Of a DNA stretch of 28,261 nt, positions 1 through 7,431 are shown one piece after another (positions within the stretch are counted from its first letter, which is position 1; each line of letters starts with the position of its first letter). Source of the stretch: CAYMJK01 sp043101635 (GTDB lineage Bacteria; Planctomycetota; Phycisphaerae; Phycisphaerales; UBA1924); the NCBI GenBank assembly GCA_043101635.1, contig JBICIE010000018.1:1-28261 (forward strand), given 5' to 3'. The notes under the pieces were generated by a model that was given only the letters and a program-made list of their open reading frames with translations, ran no database searches and was not told the origin of the DNA. A program made the position numbers and the translations under genes.

Positions 1-4
1 GCCC

Positions 5-691
5 GTGATCCTCCTGATCGACAACTACGACTCCTTCACCTGGAACCTCGTGCAGCGGCTGGGCGAACTCGACCCGTCGCTGGAGCCGGGCCGGGACCTG
101 GTCGTGCGGCGCAACGACGCCATCACGCCCGATGAGGCCGAGGCCCTCGCCAGCGGCGCCGGGCCCCGCGGCGTGATCATCTCCCCCGGCCCCTGCACGC
201 CGGCCGAGGCGGGGATCAGCGCCGCGATCATCGAGCGGTTCGCCGGGCGGGTCCCGGTGCTGGGGGTGTGCCTGGGCCACCAGACGCTGGCGGCCCTGCA
301 CCACATGACGGTGCAGCGACACACCACCCCGATGCACGGCAAGACGAGCCAGATCCACCACGACGGCCGGGGGTTCTTCGCTGGAATACCAAGCCCGATG
401 GTCGCAACCCGGTACCACTCGCTGGTCGTGCCGATCGAGTCGGTCCCGGCGCCGGCGCCGGATGGGAGCGGCTGGGAAGTCTCGGCCTGGACCGATGAGC
501 CGACGGACAGCGGGGGCGCCCAGCGCGTGATGATGGGTCTGCGCCGCCGGTGGCCTGCTGGCGCCGGGCCGAAGGCGCCGCTGGAGGGCGTCCAGTTCCA
601 CCCCGAGAGCTTCCTGACCGAACACGGGCCTCGGCTGCTCGCCAACTTCCTGGAGGCGACCGCAGCGCGGGCCGGCGCAAGCTCGCCATGA
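5..691 (+). CDS. trpG: Anthranilate/aminodeoxychorismate synthase glutamine amidotransferase subunit (TrpG/PabA type)
   Basis: Class I glutamine amidotransferase of 228 aa. In this family it hydrolyses glutamine and passes ammonia to a chorismate-using partner (TrpE or PabB) for tryptophan or folate synthesis in the cytoplasm. The N-terminus MILLIDNYDSFTWNLVQ is the family hallmark and begins directly at GTG 5, so this start is likely correct even though only four bases lie upstream and the ribosome binding site is outside the window. Visible motifs are the oxyanion loop PGPC (61-64), the nucleophile Cys89 in GVCLGHQT, and the His199/Glu201 pair in HPES. Length is slightly above the usual 190-200 aa because of a Pro/Gly/Ala-rich insertion around residues 148-192. 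No trpE or pabB is visible, so TrpG and PabA (or a shared subunit) cannot be told apart. Confidence 0.93.
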   Translation: MILLIDNYDSFTWNLVQRLGELDPSLEPGRDLVVRRNDAITPDEAEALASGAGPRGVIISPGPCTPAEAGISAAIIERFAGRVPVLGVCLGHQTLAALHHMTVQRHTTPMHGKTSQIHHDGRGFFAGIPSPMVATRYHSLVVPIESVPAPAPDGSGWEVSAWTDEPTDSGGAQRVMMGLRRRWPAGAGPKAPLEGVQFHPESFLTEHGPRLLANFLEATAARAGASSP

Positions 692-711
692 GAGGCCGGT
701 AGCGGGAGAAG

Positions 712-730
712 CCCCCCACGGAGTGGGGGG
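712..730. terminator. GC-rich hairpin between trpG and the next gene
   Basis: CCCCCCAC (712-719) pairs perfectly with GTGGGGGG (723-730) around a GGA loop. It lies 20 bases after the trpG stop and has no T-run after it on either strand, so it is a terminator-like stem rather than a classical intrinsic terminator. Its right arm is also the only purine-rich Shine-Dalgarno-like stretch before the next gene. Confidence 0.4.
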
Positions 731-745
731 GTACCCTTGTCGGCC

Positions 746-1174
746 ATGCTCGAACCCGCCCCGACGACGAAGATCGACCCGACCCTCGCCCGCGCCACGC
801 TGCTGGAGGATGCCCCGGAGGGCGGCGGCATAATCAAGCTCGCCTTTCCCAACACGAGTTACCAGGTGTACCTGCGCACCGACGGGCCGGTCGGGGTGGC
901 GCCCGGCAAACGCGTGATCGGTGTCATCCAGGCGCAGGCCAAGCGCATCGATCGCGTCAAGACCGGCGGGCGCTATGTCGAGCCGGTCTACGGCCGGCCG
1001 CGGCGGGTGCAGGGAACGGTCGTCGCGATCGCCGACGGGCGCATCGTCGTCAACGCCGGCATGCCCATCCACTGCGCTCCGACCGACCCCCGCCAGAAGG
1101 CGTCCGACTTCGAGCCCGGCGACTTCGTCAGCTTCGACATCCTCGATGGGGCCAGCTTCTCCCCCCGGATGTAG
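746..1174 (+). CDS. Small conserved-looking protein of unknown function
   Basis: Open frame of 142 aa from ATG 746. An in-frame TTG at 737 would add three residues and sits at better spacing from the G-run at 724-731. I do not recognise a named family. The protein has no signal peptide or membrane segment. The middle is rich in short beta-type stretches (IIKLAFPNTSYQVYLRT, KRVIGVIQAQAKRIDRV, RVQGTVVAIADGRIVVNAGM), and the final segment FEPGDFVSFDILDGASF resembles the closing strand of an OB-fold or small beta-barrel. That fold is a guess from the strand pattern only. Codon use and GC match the neighbours. It ends 86 bases before the binding-protein gene, with a separate promoter in between, so it is probably not part of that operon. 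Confidence 0.7.
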   Translation: MLEPAPTTKIDPTLARATLLEDAPEGGGIIKLAFPNTSYQVYLRTDGPVGVAPGKRVIGVIQAQAKRIDRVKTGGRYVEPVYGRPRRVQGTVVAIADGRIVVNAGMPIHCAPTDPRQKASDFEPGDFVSFDILDGASFSPRM

Positions 1175-1190
1175 CGGCTTGGCCGGCGGT

Positions 1191-1219
1191 TTGACCGGGG
1201 GGAGGATATCGGCTAGACT
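1191..1219 (+). promoter_or_regulatory. Sigma-70-like promoter of the metal ABC operon
   Basis: A -35 box TTGACC (1191-1196) and a -10 box TAGACT (1214-1219) are separated by exactly 17 bases. The predicted transcription start, about 7 bases after the -10 box, falls inside the palindrome at 1222-1243, the expected geometry for a repressor that blocks the start site. Confidence 0.6.
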
Positions 1220-1221
1220 TC

Positions 1222-1243
1222 AAATGTAGCCATGGCTACATTT
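1222..1243. promoter_or_regulatory. 22-bp perfect palindrome, probable MntR/DtxR-type operator
   Basis: The half-site AAATGTAGCCA is followed directly by its exact reverse complement. Length and layout match the known E. coli MntR box (half-sites AAACATAGC and GCTATGTTT separated by 4 bases): AAA, the TAGC core, a 4-base centre, GCTA and TTT are all shared. It overlaps the predicted transcription start and ends five bases before the Shine-Dalgarno GGAAGGAGG (1248-1256) of the first transporter gene. The match suggests control by manganese or iron; binding itself is inferred. Confidence 0.65.
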
Positions 1244-1260
1244 TCCCGGAAGGAGGCCGC

Positions 1261-2208
1261 GTGCCGCTGCGACTGTTCGCGTTCCTGATGATCCTGCTCG
1301 CCGCCGCCGGCGCCCGGGCCGAGCCAGTCAACGCCGTCTGCACCACCGGGATGGTCGCTGATGTCGTCCGCAACGTCGGCGGCGATCGCGTCGCCGTCAC
1401 GACCATGCTCGGCTCCGGCGTCGACCCGCACCTCTACAAGCCGACCCGCACTGACATGCTGACGCTCATGGGCGCTGATGTCGTCTTCTACAGCGGCCTG
1501 CTGCTGGAGGGGAAGATGACGGATGCCCTGATTCGCGTCGCCCGCAGCCGACCGGTCGTCGCCGTCACCGAGGCGATCGACGAGGACCAGTTGCTCTCGC
1601 CCGAATCGCTGCAGGGCCACCACGACCCGCATGTCTGGATGGATCCCGGCCGCTGGGCCCACACCGTCGATGTCGTCGCCGCGGAGTTGAGCAAACTCGA
1701 CCCGGATGGCGCCACCGGCTTCCGTGAGCGGGCCGAGACCTACAAGCAGGAGCTTGCCCGCCTGCACGAGTACGCCCGGGGCGCCCTGGCATCCGTCCCC
1801 GAGGATCGCCGCGTGCTCGTCACCGCCCACGACGCTTTCAACTACCTCGGCGCCCGCTACAGCTACGAGGTCGTCGGCATCCAGGGGATCAGCACCGAGT
1901 CGGAGGCCGGCGTAGCCCACATCGAGAACCTCGTCACGCTGCTGGTGGAACGCAAGATCCCTGCCGTATTCATCGAGACCACCGTCGCCGACCGCAACAT
2001 CCGCGCCCTGATCGCCGGCGCCGCCGCCAAAGGCCACGAAGTCACGATTGGAGGCGAACTGTTCTCCGACGCCATGGGGCCGCAGGGGACCTACACCGGC
2101 ACGTATATCGGGATGATCGATCACAACGTCACGACCATCGCCCGCGCCCTCGGCGGCGATGCCCCGGCCGGCGGCATGCAGGGCAAACTGGAAGCGGAAG
2201 GCAAGTAG
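1261..2208 (+). CDS. Metal ABC transporter substrate-binding protein (TroA/ZnuA/MntC family)
   Basis: Periplasmic cluster A-I binding protein of 315 aa that captures Mn(II), Zn(II) or Fe(II) for the ABC permeases encoded downstream. It starts at GTG 1261, seven bases after an excellent AAGGAGG. A Sec signal peptide spans residues 1-20 (cleavage near ARA-EP); there is no lipobox. The four metal ligands align by spacing with TroA: His57 (DPHLYKP), His124 (DPHVWMDP), His190 (TAHDAF) and Asp270 (FSDAMG). The His124-His190 spacing of 66 and the His190-Asp270 spacing of 80 equal those of TroA. Three His plus Asp does not by itself separate Zn from Mn. A small His/Asp patch (GHHDPH, 119-124) replaces the long His-rich loop of ZnuA. 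Together with the MntR-like operator this favours manganese. Confidence 0.93.
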   Translation: MPLRLFAFLMILLAAAGARAEPVNAVCTTGMVADVVRNVGGDRVAVTTMLGSGVDPHLYKPTRTDMLTLMGADVVFYSGLLLEGKMTDALIRVARSRPVVAVTEAIDEDQLLSPESLQGHHDPHVWMDPGRWAHTVDVVAAELSKLDPDGATGFRERAETYKQELARLHEYARGALASVPEDRRVLVTAHDAFNYLGARYSYEVVGIQGISTESEAGVAHIENLVTLLVERKIPAVFIETTVADRNIRALIAGAAAKGHEVTIGGELFSDAMGPQGTYTGTYIGMIDHNVTTIARALGGDAPAGGMQGKLEAEGK

Positions 2209-3036
2209 ATGGCCACCGGCGTTGCCGTCCATCCCCGCCTCGCCCCCGGCAACCTTAAAAGCCGGCCGGAGCACAGCGAGCACAGCCCGCTCTCGGTGCA
2301 CGATGTCACCGTCGCCTACCAGCGCCGCCCCGTGCTCTGGGACATCGACTACGACGCCCCCGACAAGTCGCTCATCGCCATCGTCGGGCCGAACGGCGCC
2401 GGCAAGAGCACGCTGATCAAGGCCTGCCTCGGGCTCATCCCCAAGGCCTCCGGACGCATCGAGGTCTACGGCAGGCCGTACCGGCGCCAGCGACACCTCG
2501 TGGGCTACGTGCCGCAGCGCGAGAGCGTGGACTGGGACTTCCCGGTCAGCGCCCTGGATGTCGTCTGCATGGGCCGTTACGGGCACATCGGCTGGCTGCG
2601 TCCGGTCACCCGCCCGCACCGTGCCGCGGCCATGGAAGCCCTCGACCGAGTCGGCATGGCCGACTACGCCAGGCGACAGATCGGCCAGCTCTCGGGCGGT
2701 CAGCAGCAGCGCATCTTCCTGGCCCGGGCCCTCGCCCAGGATGCCACCCTCTACTTCATGGATGAGCCGTTCGCGGGTGTGGACGCCGCTACCGAGCGCG
2801 CCATCGTGACCGTCCTGCGGGATTTGCGCGCGCAGGGGCGCACCGTCATCTGCGTGCACCACGACCTGCCGACGGTCAGCGAGTACTTCGACCACGTCAT
2901 CCTGCTGAATACCCGCATCATCGCATCAGGCCCGGTCGCCGAAACCTTCACGCAGGACAACCTCCGGCGGACCTACGGCGGCCGGCTGAACGTGCTGGAG
3001 CAGGCCGCCGAGGCCGTCCGGCGCGCAGGAGGCTGA
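2209..3036 (+). CDS. Metal ABC transporter ATP-binding protein
   Basis: Cytoplasmic ATPase subunit of 275 aa powering the two permeases downstream. The ATG follows the stop codon of the binding protein with no gap, so translation is probably coupled. Motifs in order are Walker A GPNGAGKST (60-68), Q-loop Gln103 in YVPQRESVDWDFP (typical of the Mn/Zn/Fe cluster), signature LSGGQQQR (161-168), Walker B LYFMDEP (181-187) and the switch histidine in VHHDL (217-218). The first 27 residues are a low-complexity extension before the usual start of the domain, so a later start cannot be excluded, though no better codon is visible. The C-terminal tail of about 20 aa is Ala/Arg-rich. Confidence 0.93.
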   Translation: MATGVAVHPRLAPGNLKSRPEHSEHSPLSVHDVTVAYQRRPVLWDIDYDAPDKSLIAIVGPNGAGKSTLIKACLGLIPKASGRIEVYGRPYRRQRHLVGYVPQRESVDWDFPVSALDVVCMGRYGHIGWLRPVTRPHRAAAMEALDRVGMADYARRQIGQLSGGQQQRIFLARALAQDATLYFMDEPFAGVDAATERAIVTVLRDLRAQGRTVICVHHDLPTVSEYFDHVILLNTRIIASGPVAETFTQDNLRRTYGGRLNVLEQAAEAVRRAGG

Positions 3037-3037
3037 G

Positions 3038-4396
3038 GTGACCGGCGCCGAGCCCAGCTTCGCCGAATCGCTGATCGACGTGGTGACGCTGCAGGCCGGG
3101 TACAACACGATCGTCGTCACGCTCGGCGCCACGCTGCTGGGAATCGCCTCCGGCGCCGTTGGCGTGTTCGCGATGCTCCGTCGCCAGGCCCTCGTCAGCG
3201 ACGCCATGGCCCACGCGACGCTGCCGGGTGTCGCCATGGCCTTCCTGTTGGCCACCCGCTTCGGCGCCGACGGGCGCAGCCTGCCGCTGCTGCTCGCCGG
3301 CGCCGCGGCCACCGGCGTGCTCGGCGCCCTGACCATCAAAGCGATCCTCCGCGCTTCCCGCCTGCGCGAGGATGCCGCCATCGGCGCTGTCCTCAGCGTC
3401 TTCTTCGGCGTCGGCATCGTGCTGCTCAGCGTCATCCAGAACTCCGCCGAGGGCAACGCCGCCGGGCTCAACCACCTGATCTACGGCCAGACCGCCGCGC
3501 TGCAGGAGCGCGACGCCTGGCTGATCGGCGCCCTGGCGCTGGCGAGCCTGCTCGGCGCCGGCCTGCTGCTCAAGGAGTTCCGCGTCGTCTGCTTCGATGA
3601 CCGCTTCGCCGCGGCAATCGGCCTGCCCGTCGGCGTCATCGACATCGCCATGATGGCGCTGATCGTCATCGTCGTCGTGATCGGCCTGCAGGCGGTGGGG
3701 CTGCTGCTGATCGTCGCACTGCTGATCATCCCGCCGGCCGCGGCCCGCTTCTGGACCGAGCGGCTCGGCCTCATGCTCATCATCGCCACCGCGATCGGTG
3801 GCGCCAGCGGCCTGCTCGGCGCGGTCAAGAGTTCCACCGATGGCAACCTCCCCGCCGGGGCGGTGATCGTGCTGACAGCCGCAGGGTTCTTCGCCATCAG
3901 CATGGCCCTTGCCCCGCGGCGCGGCGCCTTCGCGCACCTGCTCCGCCTGCTGCGACTGCGGGTGCGGGTTGCGGTCGATCACCTGCTGCGCTCCGCCTAC
4001 GAGCGGCTTGAGGCCGGCAGCGAGCCGATCAAGGCGGGCGCAGAGGTCCGCATCGCCGACCTGCGCATCGCCCGAAGCTGGTCGAAAGTGGGAGGGCTGG
4101 CCGTGTGCGCCCTTGCGCGCGCATCCGGTCTCGTCAAGATCCGCGATGGCGCACTGACCCTCACCGAGCGCGGCGCCGCCAGCGCCATCCGCCTCACCCG
4201 CAATCACCGCATGTGGGAGGAGTACCTCAGCGCCTACGCCGATGTCGCCGCCAGCCACGTCGACTGGTCCGCCGATCGCGTCGAGCACATCCTCTCGCCC
4301 GGCATCATCGACCGGCTGGAGGTGGCCCTGCGCAAACGCGATCGCCTGCCCGAGGGCGTCCCGCCCAGCGTGCACACGATCGGGGGCGGCTCATGA
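3038..4396 (+). CDS. Metal ABC permease fused to a DtxR/MntR-like regulator domain (first copy)
   Basis: Inner-membrane permease of 452 aa, starting at GTG 3038 after AGGAGG (3027-3032). Residues 1-295 are an ABC-3 family permease with about eight hydrophobic segments and the family stretches LVSDAMAHATLPG (52-64) and FDDRFAAAIGLP (186-197). Residues 305-435 form a cytoplasmic tail resembling the iron/manganese-dependent repressor family: a winged-helix-like part (about 310-380, ending LTERG) followed by the metal-binding dimer domain. Against DtxR, His390 and Glu394 occupy the His79/Glu83 positions and Asp413, Glu416 and His417 occupy Cys102, Glu105 and His106. The layout recalls Chlamydia YtgCR, a permease-repressor fusion. 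Whether the tail binds DNA, senses metal to gate transport, or is cleaved free cannot be told from sequence. Confidence 0.88.
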   Translation: MTGAEPSFAESLIDVVTLQAGYNTIVVTLGATLLGIASGAVGVFAMLRRQALVSDAMAHATLPGVAMAFLLATRFGADGRSLPLLLAGAAATGVLGALTIKAILRASRLREDAAIGAVLSVFFGVGIVLLSVIQNSAEGNAAGLNHLIYGQTAALQERDAWLIGALALASLLGAGLLLKEFRVVCFDDRFAAAIGLPVGVIDIAMMALIVIVVVIGLQAVGLLLIVALLIIPPAAARFWTERLGLMLIIATAIGGASGLLGAVKSSTDGNLPAGAVIVLTAAGFFAISMALAPRRGAFAHLLRLLRLRVRVAVDHLLRSAYERLEAGSEPIKAGAEVRIADLRIARSWSKVGGLAVCALARASGLVKIRDGALTLTERGAASAIRLTRNHRMWEEYLSAYADVAASHVDWSADRVEHILSPGIIDRLEVALRKRDRLPEGVPPSVHTIGGGS

Positions 4397-5775
4397 GCGA
4401 TATGAGCCCGCAGGTCCAGATCCTGATCTCGTACGACCTGCCCGTTGCGCTGGCCGGTATGTTTGCGGCGGTCACATGCGCCCTGCTCGGCAACTTTCTC
4501 GTGCTGCGCCGCATGGCGCTGATGGGCGACGCAATCAGCCACGCAGTGCTGCCGGGCATTGTCGTTGCGTTCATCATCAGCGGAGCGCGATCCAGCCTGC
4601 CCATGTTCATCGGCGCCGCGGCCAGCGGCATCCTCACCGTCACGCTGGTCGAGATCGTCCGCAAGTGGGGGCGCGTCGAGAGCGGCGCCGCCATGGGCGT
4701 GGTCTTCAGCGCCCTGTTTGCTCTCGGCGTTCTGCTGATCCAGACGGCGGACCTGGAAGGCGTCGATCTGGATGCCGACTGTGTGCTCTATGGCCAGCCC
4801 GAGTACATCTTCTGGCTTCCACCGACGAACTGGGACGAGTTCCTCCGCCTCTCGACGTTCCTGCCCGGGCCGGATGGCCCGCCGCGCCAGCTCATCACGC
4901 TGGCGGTGGTCTGCGTGATCACGATCGCGTTCGTCGCGCTGCTGTTCAAGGAACTGCGCATCGCGACGTTCGACCCCGCCCTTGCCACCTCGCTCGGCTT
5001 CAACGCCACCGGGCTGTACTTCCTGCTCATGCTGCTGGTGGCCTGCGCGGTCGTGGCGGCGTTCGAGGCGGTCGGCTCCATCCTCGTCATCGCCATGCTC
5101 ATCTGTCCCGCGGCTACGGCGCGTCTGCTGACCGACCGGCTGCGCCGGCAGGTGATCCTCAGCGCCATCATCGCCGCGGCGACCAGCCTGCTGGGCTACT
5201 GGCTCGCGGCCGACGCCCCGGCGATCTTCGGCACGGAGAAATCGCTGAGTGCCGCCGGCATGATGAGCGCAACCAGCGGCGCCGCCCTCGCCCTGACGAT
5301 CCTGGCCGCCCCGCGCTACGGCCTGATCGCCCGGCGCCTGCGCCACCTGCGCCTGGGCCTGACCGTCGCCCGCGAGGACCTGCTGGCGATGCTCTGGCGC
5401 TTCGAGGAAGCGTCGCGCCTCGGGCGCGAGGCCGGAACACCACCGGCGCGCGCGCACATGACCCCCGCCGAGGTCCGGCGCGCTCTGGACTCCGGCCTCG
5501 CCGGACGCCTTGCCCTGCCGCTGGCCCGGCGGCGCGGGCAGATCGAGATCCGCGCTGGCGCGGTGCGCCTCACCGAGCGCGGGCGGGCCGCGGCACGCAC
5601 CCTCGTGCGCATTCACCGGCTCTGGGAGACGTTCCTTGTCCGCGAGATGGGCCTCCGCCCGGACCACGTCCACGATGCCGCCATGAGCCTGGAGCACTTC
5701 ACGCCCGACGCGGTCGCCGCCCAACTCGGCCGCGGCGCCGGCGCAGAAGATCCGCACGGACGCCCGATCCCGTGA
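4393..5775 (+). CDS. Metal ABC permease fused to a DtxR/MntR-like regulator domain (second copy)
   Basis: Second ABC-3 permease, 460 aa from ATG 4393. The start overlaps the previous stop as ATGA, implying translational coupling; the open frame extends upstream but that part overlaps the first permease. Residues 1-312 are membrane-embedded, with LMGDAISHAVLPG (43-55) and FDPALATSLGF (193-203). The tail (about 318-446) again resembles a DtxR family regulator: a winged-helix-like part ending LTERG (393-397), then the dimer domain with His408, Glu412, His427, Met431, Glu434 and His435 at the positions of DtxR His79, Glu83, His98, Cys102, Glu105 and His106. Met replaces the primary-site Cys, unlike the Asp in the first copy. 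In the best-known cousin, Chlamydia YtgABCD, only one permease is fused; here both are, presumably forming a heterodimer. Confidence 0.88.
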   Translation: MSDMSPQVQILISYDLPVALAGMFAAVTCALLGNFLVLRRMALMGDAISHAVLPGIVVAFIISGARSSLPMFIGAAASGILTVTLVEIVRKWGRVESGAAMGVVFSALFALGVLLIQTADLEGVDLDADCVLYGQPEYIFWLPPTNWDEFLRLSTFLPGPDGPPRQLITLAVVCVITIAFVALLFKELRIATFDPALATSLGFNATGLYFLLMLLVACAVVAAFEAVGSILVIAMLICPAATARLLTDRLRRQVILSAIIAAATSLLGYWLAADAPAIFGTEKSLSAAGMMSATSGAALALTILAAPRYGLIARRLRHLRLGLTVAREDLLAMLWRFEEASRLGREAGTPPARAHMTPAEVRRALDSGLAGRLALPLARRRGQIEIRAGAVRLTERGRAAARTLVRIHRLWETFLVREMGLRPDHVHDAAMSLEHFTPDAVAAQLGRGAGAEDPHGRPIP

Positions 5776-5776
5776 G

Positions 5777-5853
5777 GTGGCATCGCCCTTCCGGGCGATG
5801 TGTAGGGCCGCGCGCGCATGAGCAAGGCGCATCGGGCGGAAGCCCGATGCCAC
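5777..5853. repeat. REPIN-like double hairpin between convergent genes
   Basis: Two strong hairpins in inverted orientation. CATCGCCC (5781-5788) pairs with GGGCGATG (5793-5800) around TTCC. GCATCGGGC (5829-5837) pairs with GCCCGATGC (5842-5850) around GGAA. The outer ends GTGGCATCG (5777-5785) and CGATGCCAC (5845-5853) are also exact inverted repeats, so the whole 77 bp can fold as one long structure. This is the architecture of REP doublets (REPINs), mobilised by RAYT transposases in other bacteria. No RAYT gene and no second copy occur in this window. The position, two bases after one stop codon and three before the other, also suits a two-way transcription stop. Confidence 0.65.
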
Positions 5854-5855
5854 GA

Positions 5856-7253
5856 TCAGCCCTCGCGCCGGTCCCATGGGCCTGTGATCGCCAGCGTCAG
5901 CCCGCGCCCCTGGATGTTCACGAACAGCGTCGTGCCATCCGGCGAGAACGTGGCGCCGGCGAGTTCGCTCTCACCCGTTGCGTTGCGCCCGAACTTGTAG
6001 ATCTCGCCTTTCGGGGTGACGCCGACGAGGAAGTCCTCGCCCGTGCCATCCTCGCACACGATCAGGTCGCCCCACGGCGCCACCGTCAGGTTGTCTGCGT
6101 TGTCGATCAGCCCGGCGTCATTGGGCTCGACGAACAGCTCCACCACGCCGGGGTTGGACGCCTCGCCGGCTGCGCCCTCCCGCGGCGACGGGTAGTACTT
6201 CCAGATCTGTCCCTTGCCGGCCTTGCCCCCGTTGGTACAGGCGAAGAAGATCGTCCGCCGCCCGTACCACACGCCCTCGCCGCGGGCGAAGACCGCAGCC
6301 CCCGCCGCGTGGCCCCGAAAACGCAGCGAATCGTCCTCGGGATCGATGTCCTCCAGATCGATCCAGCGGACCCGCATGCGCGCGCCAACCGGGATCTGGC
6401 GCCCCTCCGGATCCCACTGGCGCGTATCAAGGCTCTGCGTGTCCATTACCGCCAGCGCCTGCAGCCGCCCGCCCTCGCGCAAGCGCCCGGGCACGTTGGG
6501 AATGAACCGGTACAGCAGCCCCTCGTTGCGGTCCTCGGTCAGATACACCACGCCGCTGGCCGGATCGACCGCGACCGCCTCGTGATAGAACCGCCCCATG
6601 GCCTTCAGCGGAACCGGCTCGGCCAGCTTCTGCTCCATCGTGGCGGGCACTTCGAAGACATACCCGTGCGCCTTGCCGTGCAGATCGTCCGGAAGAAAGT
6701 CGCTCTCCTCGCACGTCAGCCACGAGCCCCACGGCGTCGGCCCGCCGGCGCAGTTGCGCGAGGTCCCGACGAGGCTCATGAACTGGCGCTCGACGCGCTG
6801 GGCGCCGGTGTCGTAGATCACCGTGCTCGTGCCGCCGATACCGGGCGGGCCGCCGGGCGGGCCCGGGTCGTACATCAACGCCGGGTCGATGAGCCCGCGG
6901 CGCTCGTGCTCATCGCCGAAGGGCCCCCGGCGCGGATACTCGGCCGGATCAAGCTCGTGGTTGCGGATCAGTATCGTCTTGCCATCGGGCCCGGCAAACG
7001 CGGCCATCCCGTCCGGCTGGCCGGCAACCCGCAGGCCGTCATCCATCGGATCGCCGAAGCGGGAGACAATGGTGTACCGGAAGCCTTCGGGCAGGTCGAT
7101 GACGCCCTCGGGGTCCGGCAGCAGCGGCCCGAAGCCCAGCCGAATGTCCCGCGGGCTGGCGAACCCGCTCCGGGCCATCAGCGTGTGCAGACCGGCAAAC
7201 CCGAGGCTCACAGCGCTGGCGGTACGCAGAAAATCGCGGCGGCTGGGCTCCAT
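5856..7253 (-). CDS. PhoX-like alkaline phosphatase (DUF839 family), Tat-exported
   Basis: Protein of 465 aa resembling PhoX, a periplasmic calcium/iron-dependent phosphatase that releases phosphate from organic esters. ATG 7253 is preferred because GGGAGGA lies at good spacing upstream and the twin-arginine signal SRRDFLR starts at residue 4; the open frame runs 22 codons further without a comparable site. The signal hydrophobic core is about 11-27. Family features seen are LPEGFRYTIVSRFGDPM (54-70), QPDGMAAF (79-86), the NHE motif (98-100), and NCAGGPTPWGSWLTCEE (167-183) containing the Cys of the family active site, plus late motifs DNADNLTVAPWGDLIVCED (384-402). It is shorter than classical PhoX (over 600 aa), in line with the compact DUF839 group, so the exact substrate is uncertain. 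Confidence 0.85.
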   Translation of the reverse strand: MEPSRRDFLRTASAVSLGFAGLHTLMARSGFASPRDIRLGFGPLLPDPEGVIDLPEGFRYTIVSRFGDPMDDGLRVAGQPDGMAAFAGPDGKTILIRNHELDPAEYPRRGPFGDEHERRGLIDPALMYDPGPPGGPPGIGGTSTVIYDTGAQRVERQFMSLVGTSRNCAGGPTPWGSWLTCEESDFLPDDLHGKAHGYVFEVPATMEQKLAEPVPLKAMGRFYHEAVAVDPASGVVYLTEDRNEGLLYRFIPNVPGRLREGGRLQALAVMDTQSLDTRQWDPEGRQIPVGARMRVRWIDLEDIDPEDDSLRFRGHAAGAAVFARGEGVWYGRRTIFFACTNGGKAGKGQIWKYYPSPREGAAGEASNPGVVELFVEPNDAGLIDNADNLTVAPWGDLIVCEDGTGEDFLVGVTPKGEIYKFGRNATGESELAGATFSPDGTTLFVNIQGRGLTLAITGPWDRREG

Positions 7254-7431
7254 GGCGTCCTCCCGACGAAATGTAGTAAGGCTGGTTGTTCCCCGCACTG
7301 AAGCGCCATCAATCTTCACCCACGCTCAATGTTTTCTGGCGTCGCGTCTGGCGGAGCATCGCGAACATTGTTATGCTGGGCCGGCCCGGACCGGCCGGCT
7401 GGAGCCTGACGGAGCTTGGAGGACGCGAGAC

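Noticed and set aside
1213..4375. Minus-strand open frames across the metal transporter operon
   Set aside because: Asp/Gly/His/Gln-rich reverse translations without motifs; the plus strand encodes a complete ABC transporter.
4105..4392. N-terminal extension of the second permease upstream of ATG 4393
   Set aside because: It overlaps the first permease out of frame and is Arg-rich; the ATGA overlap gives a normal coupled start.
4242..7301. Plus-strand open frame of about 1000 codons spanning permease 2 and the PhoX-like gene
   Set aside because: Out of frame with permease 2 and antisense to PhoX, and it crosses the REPIN-like repeat; no recognisable protein.
7254..7431. Divergent promoters between the PhoX-like and propeller genes
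   Set aside because: Only isolated -10-like boxes (for example TATGCT near 7372) without a matching -35 box; not enough to report as a site.
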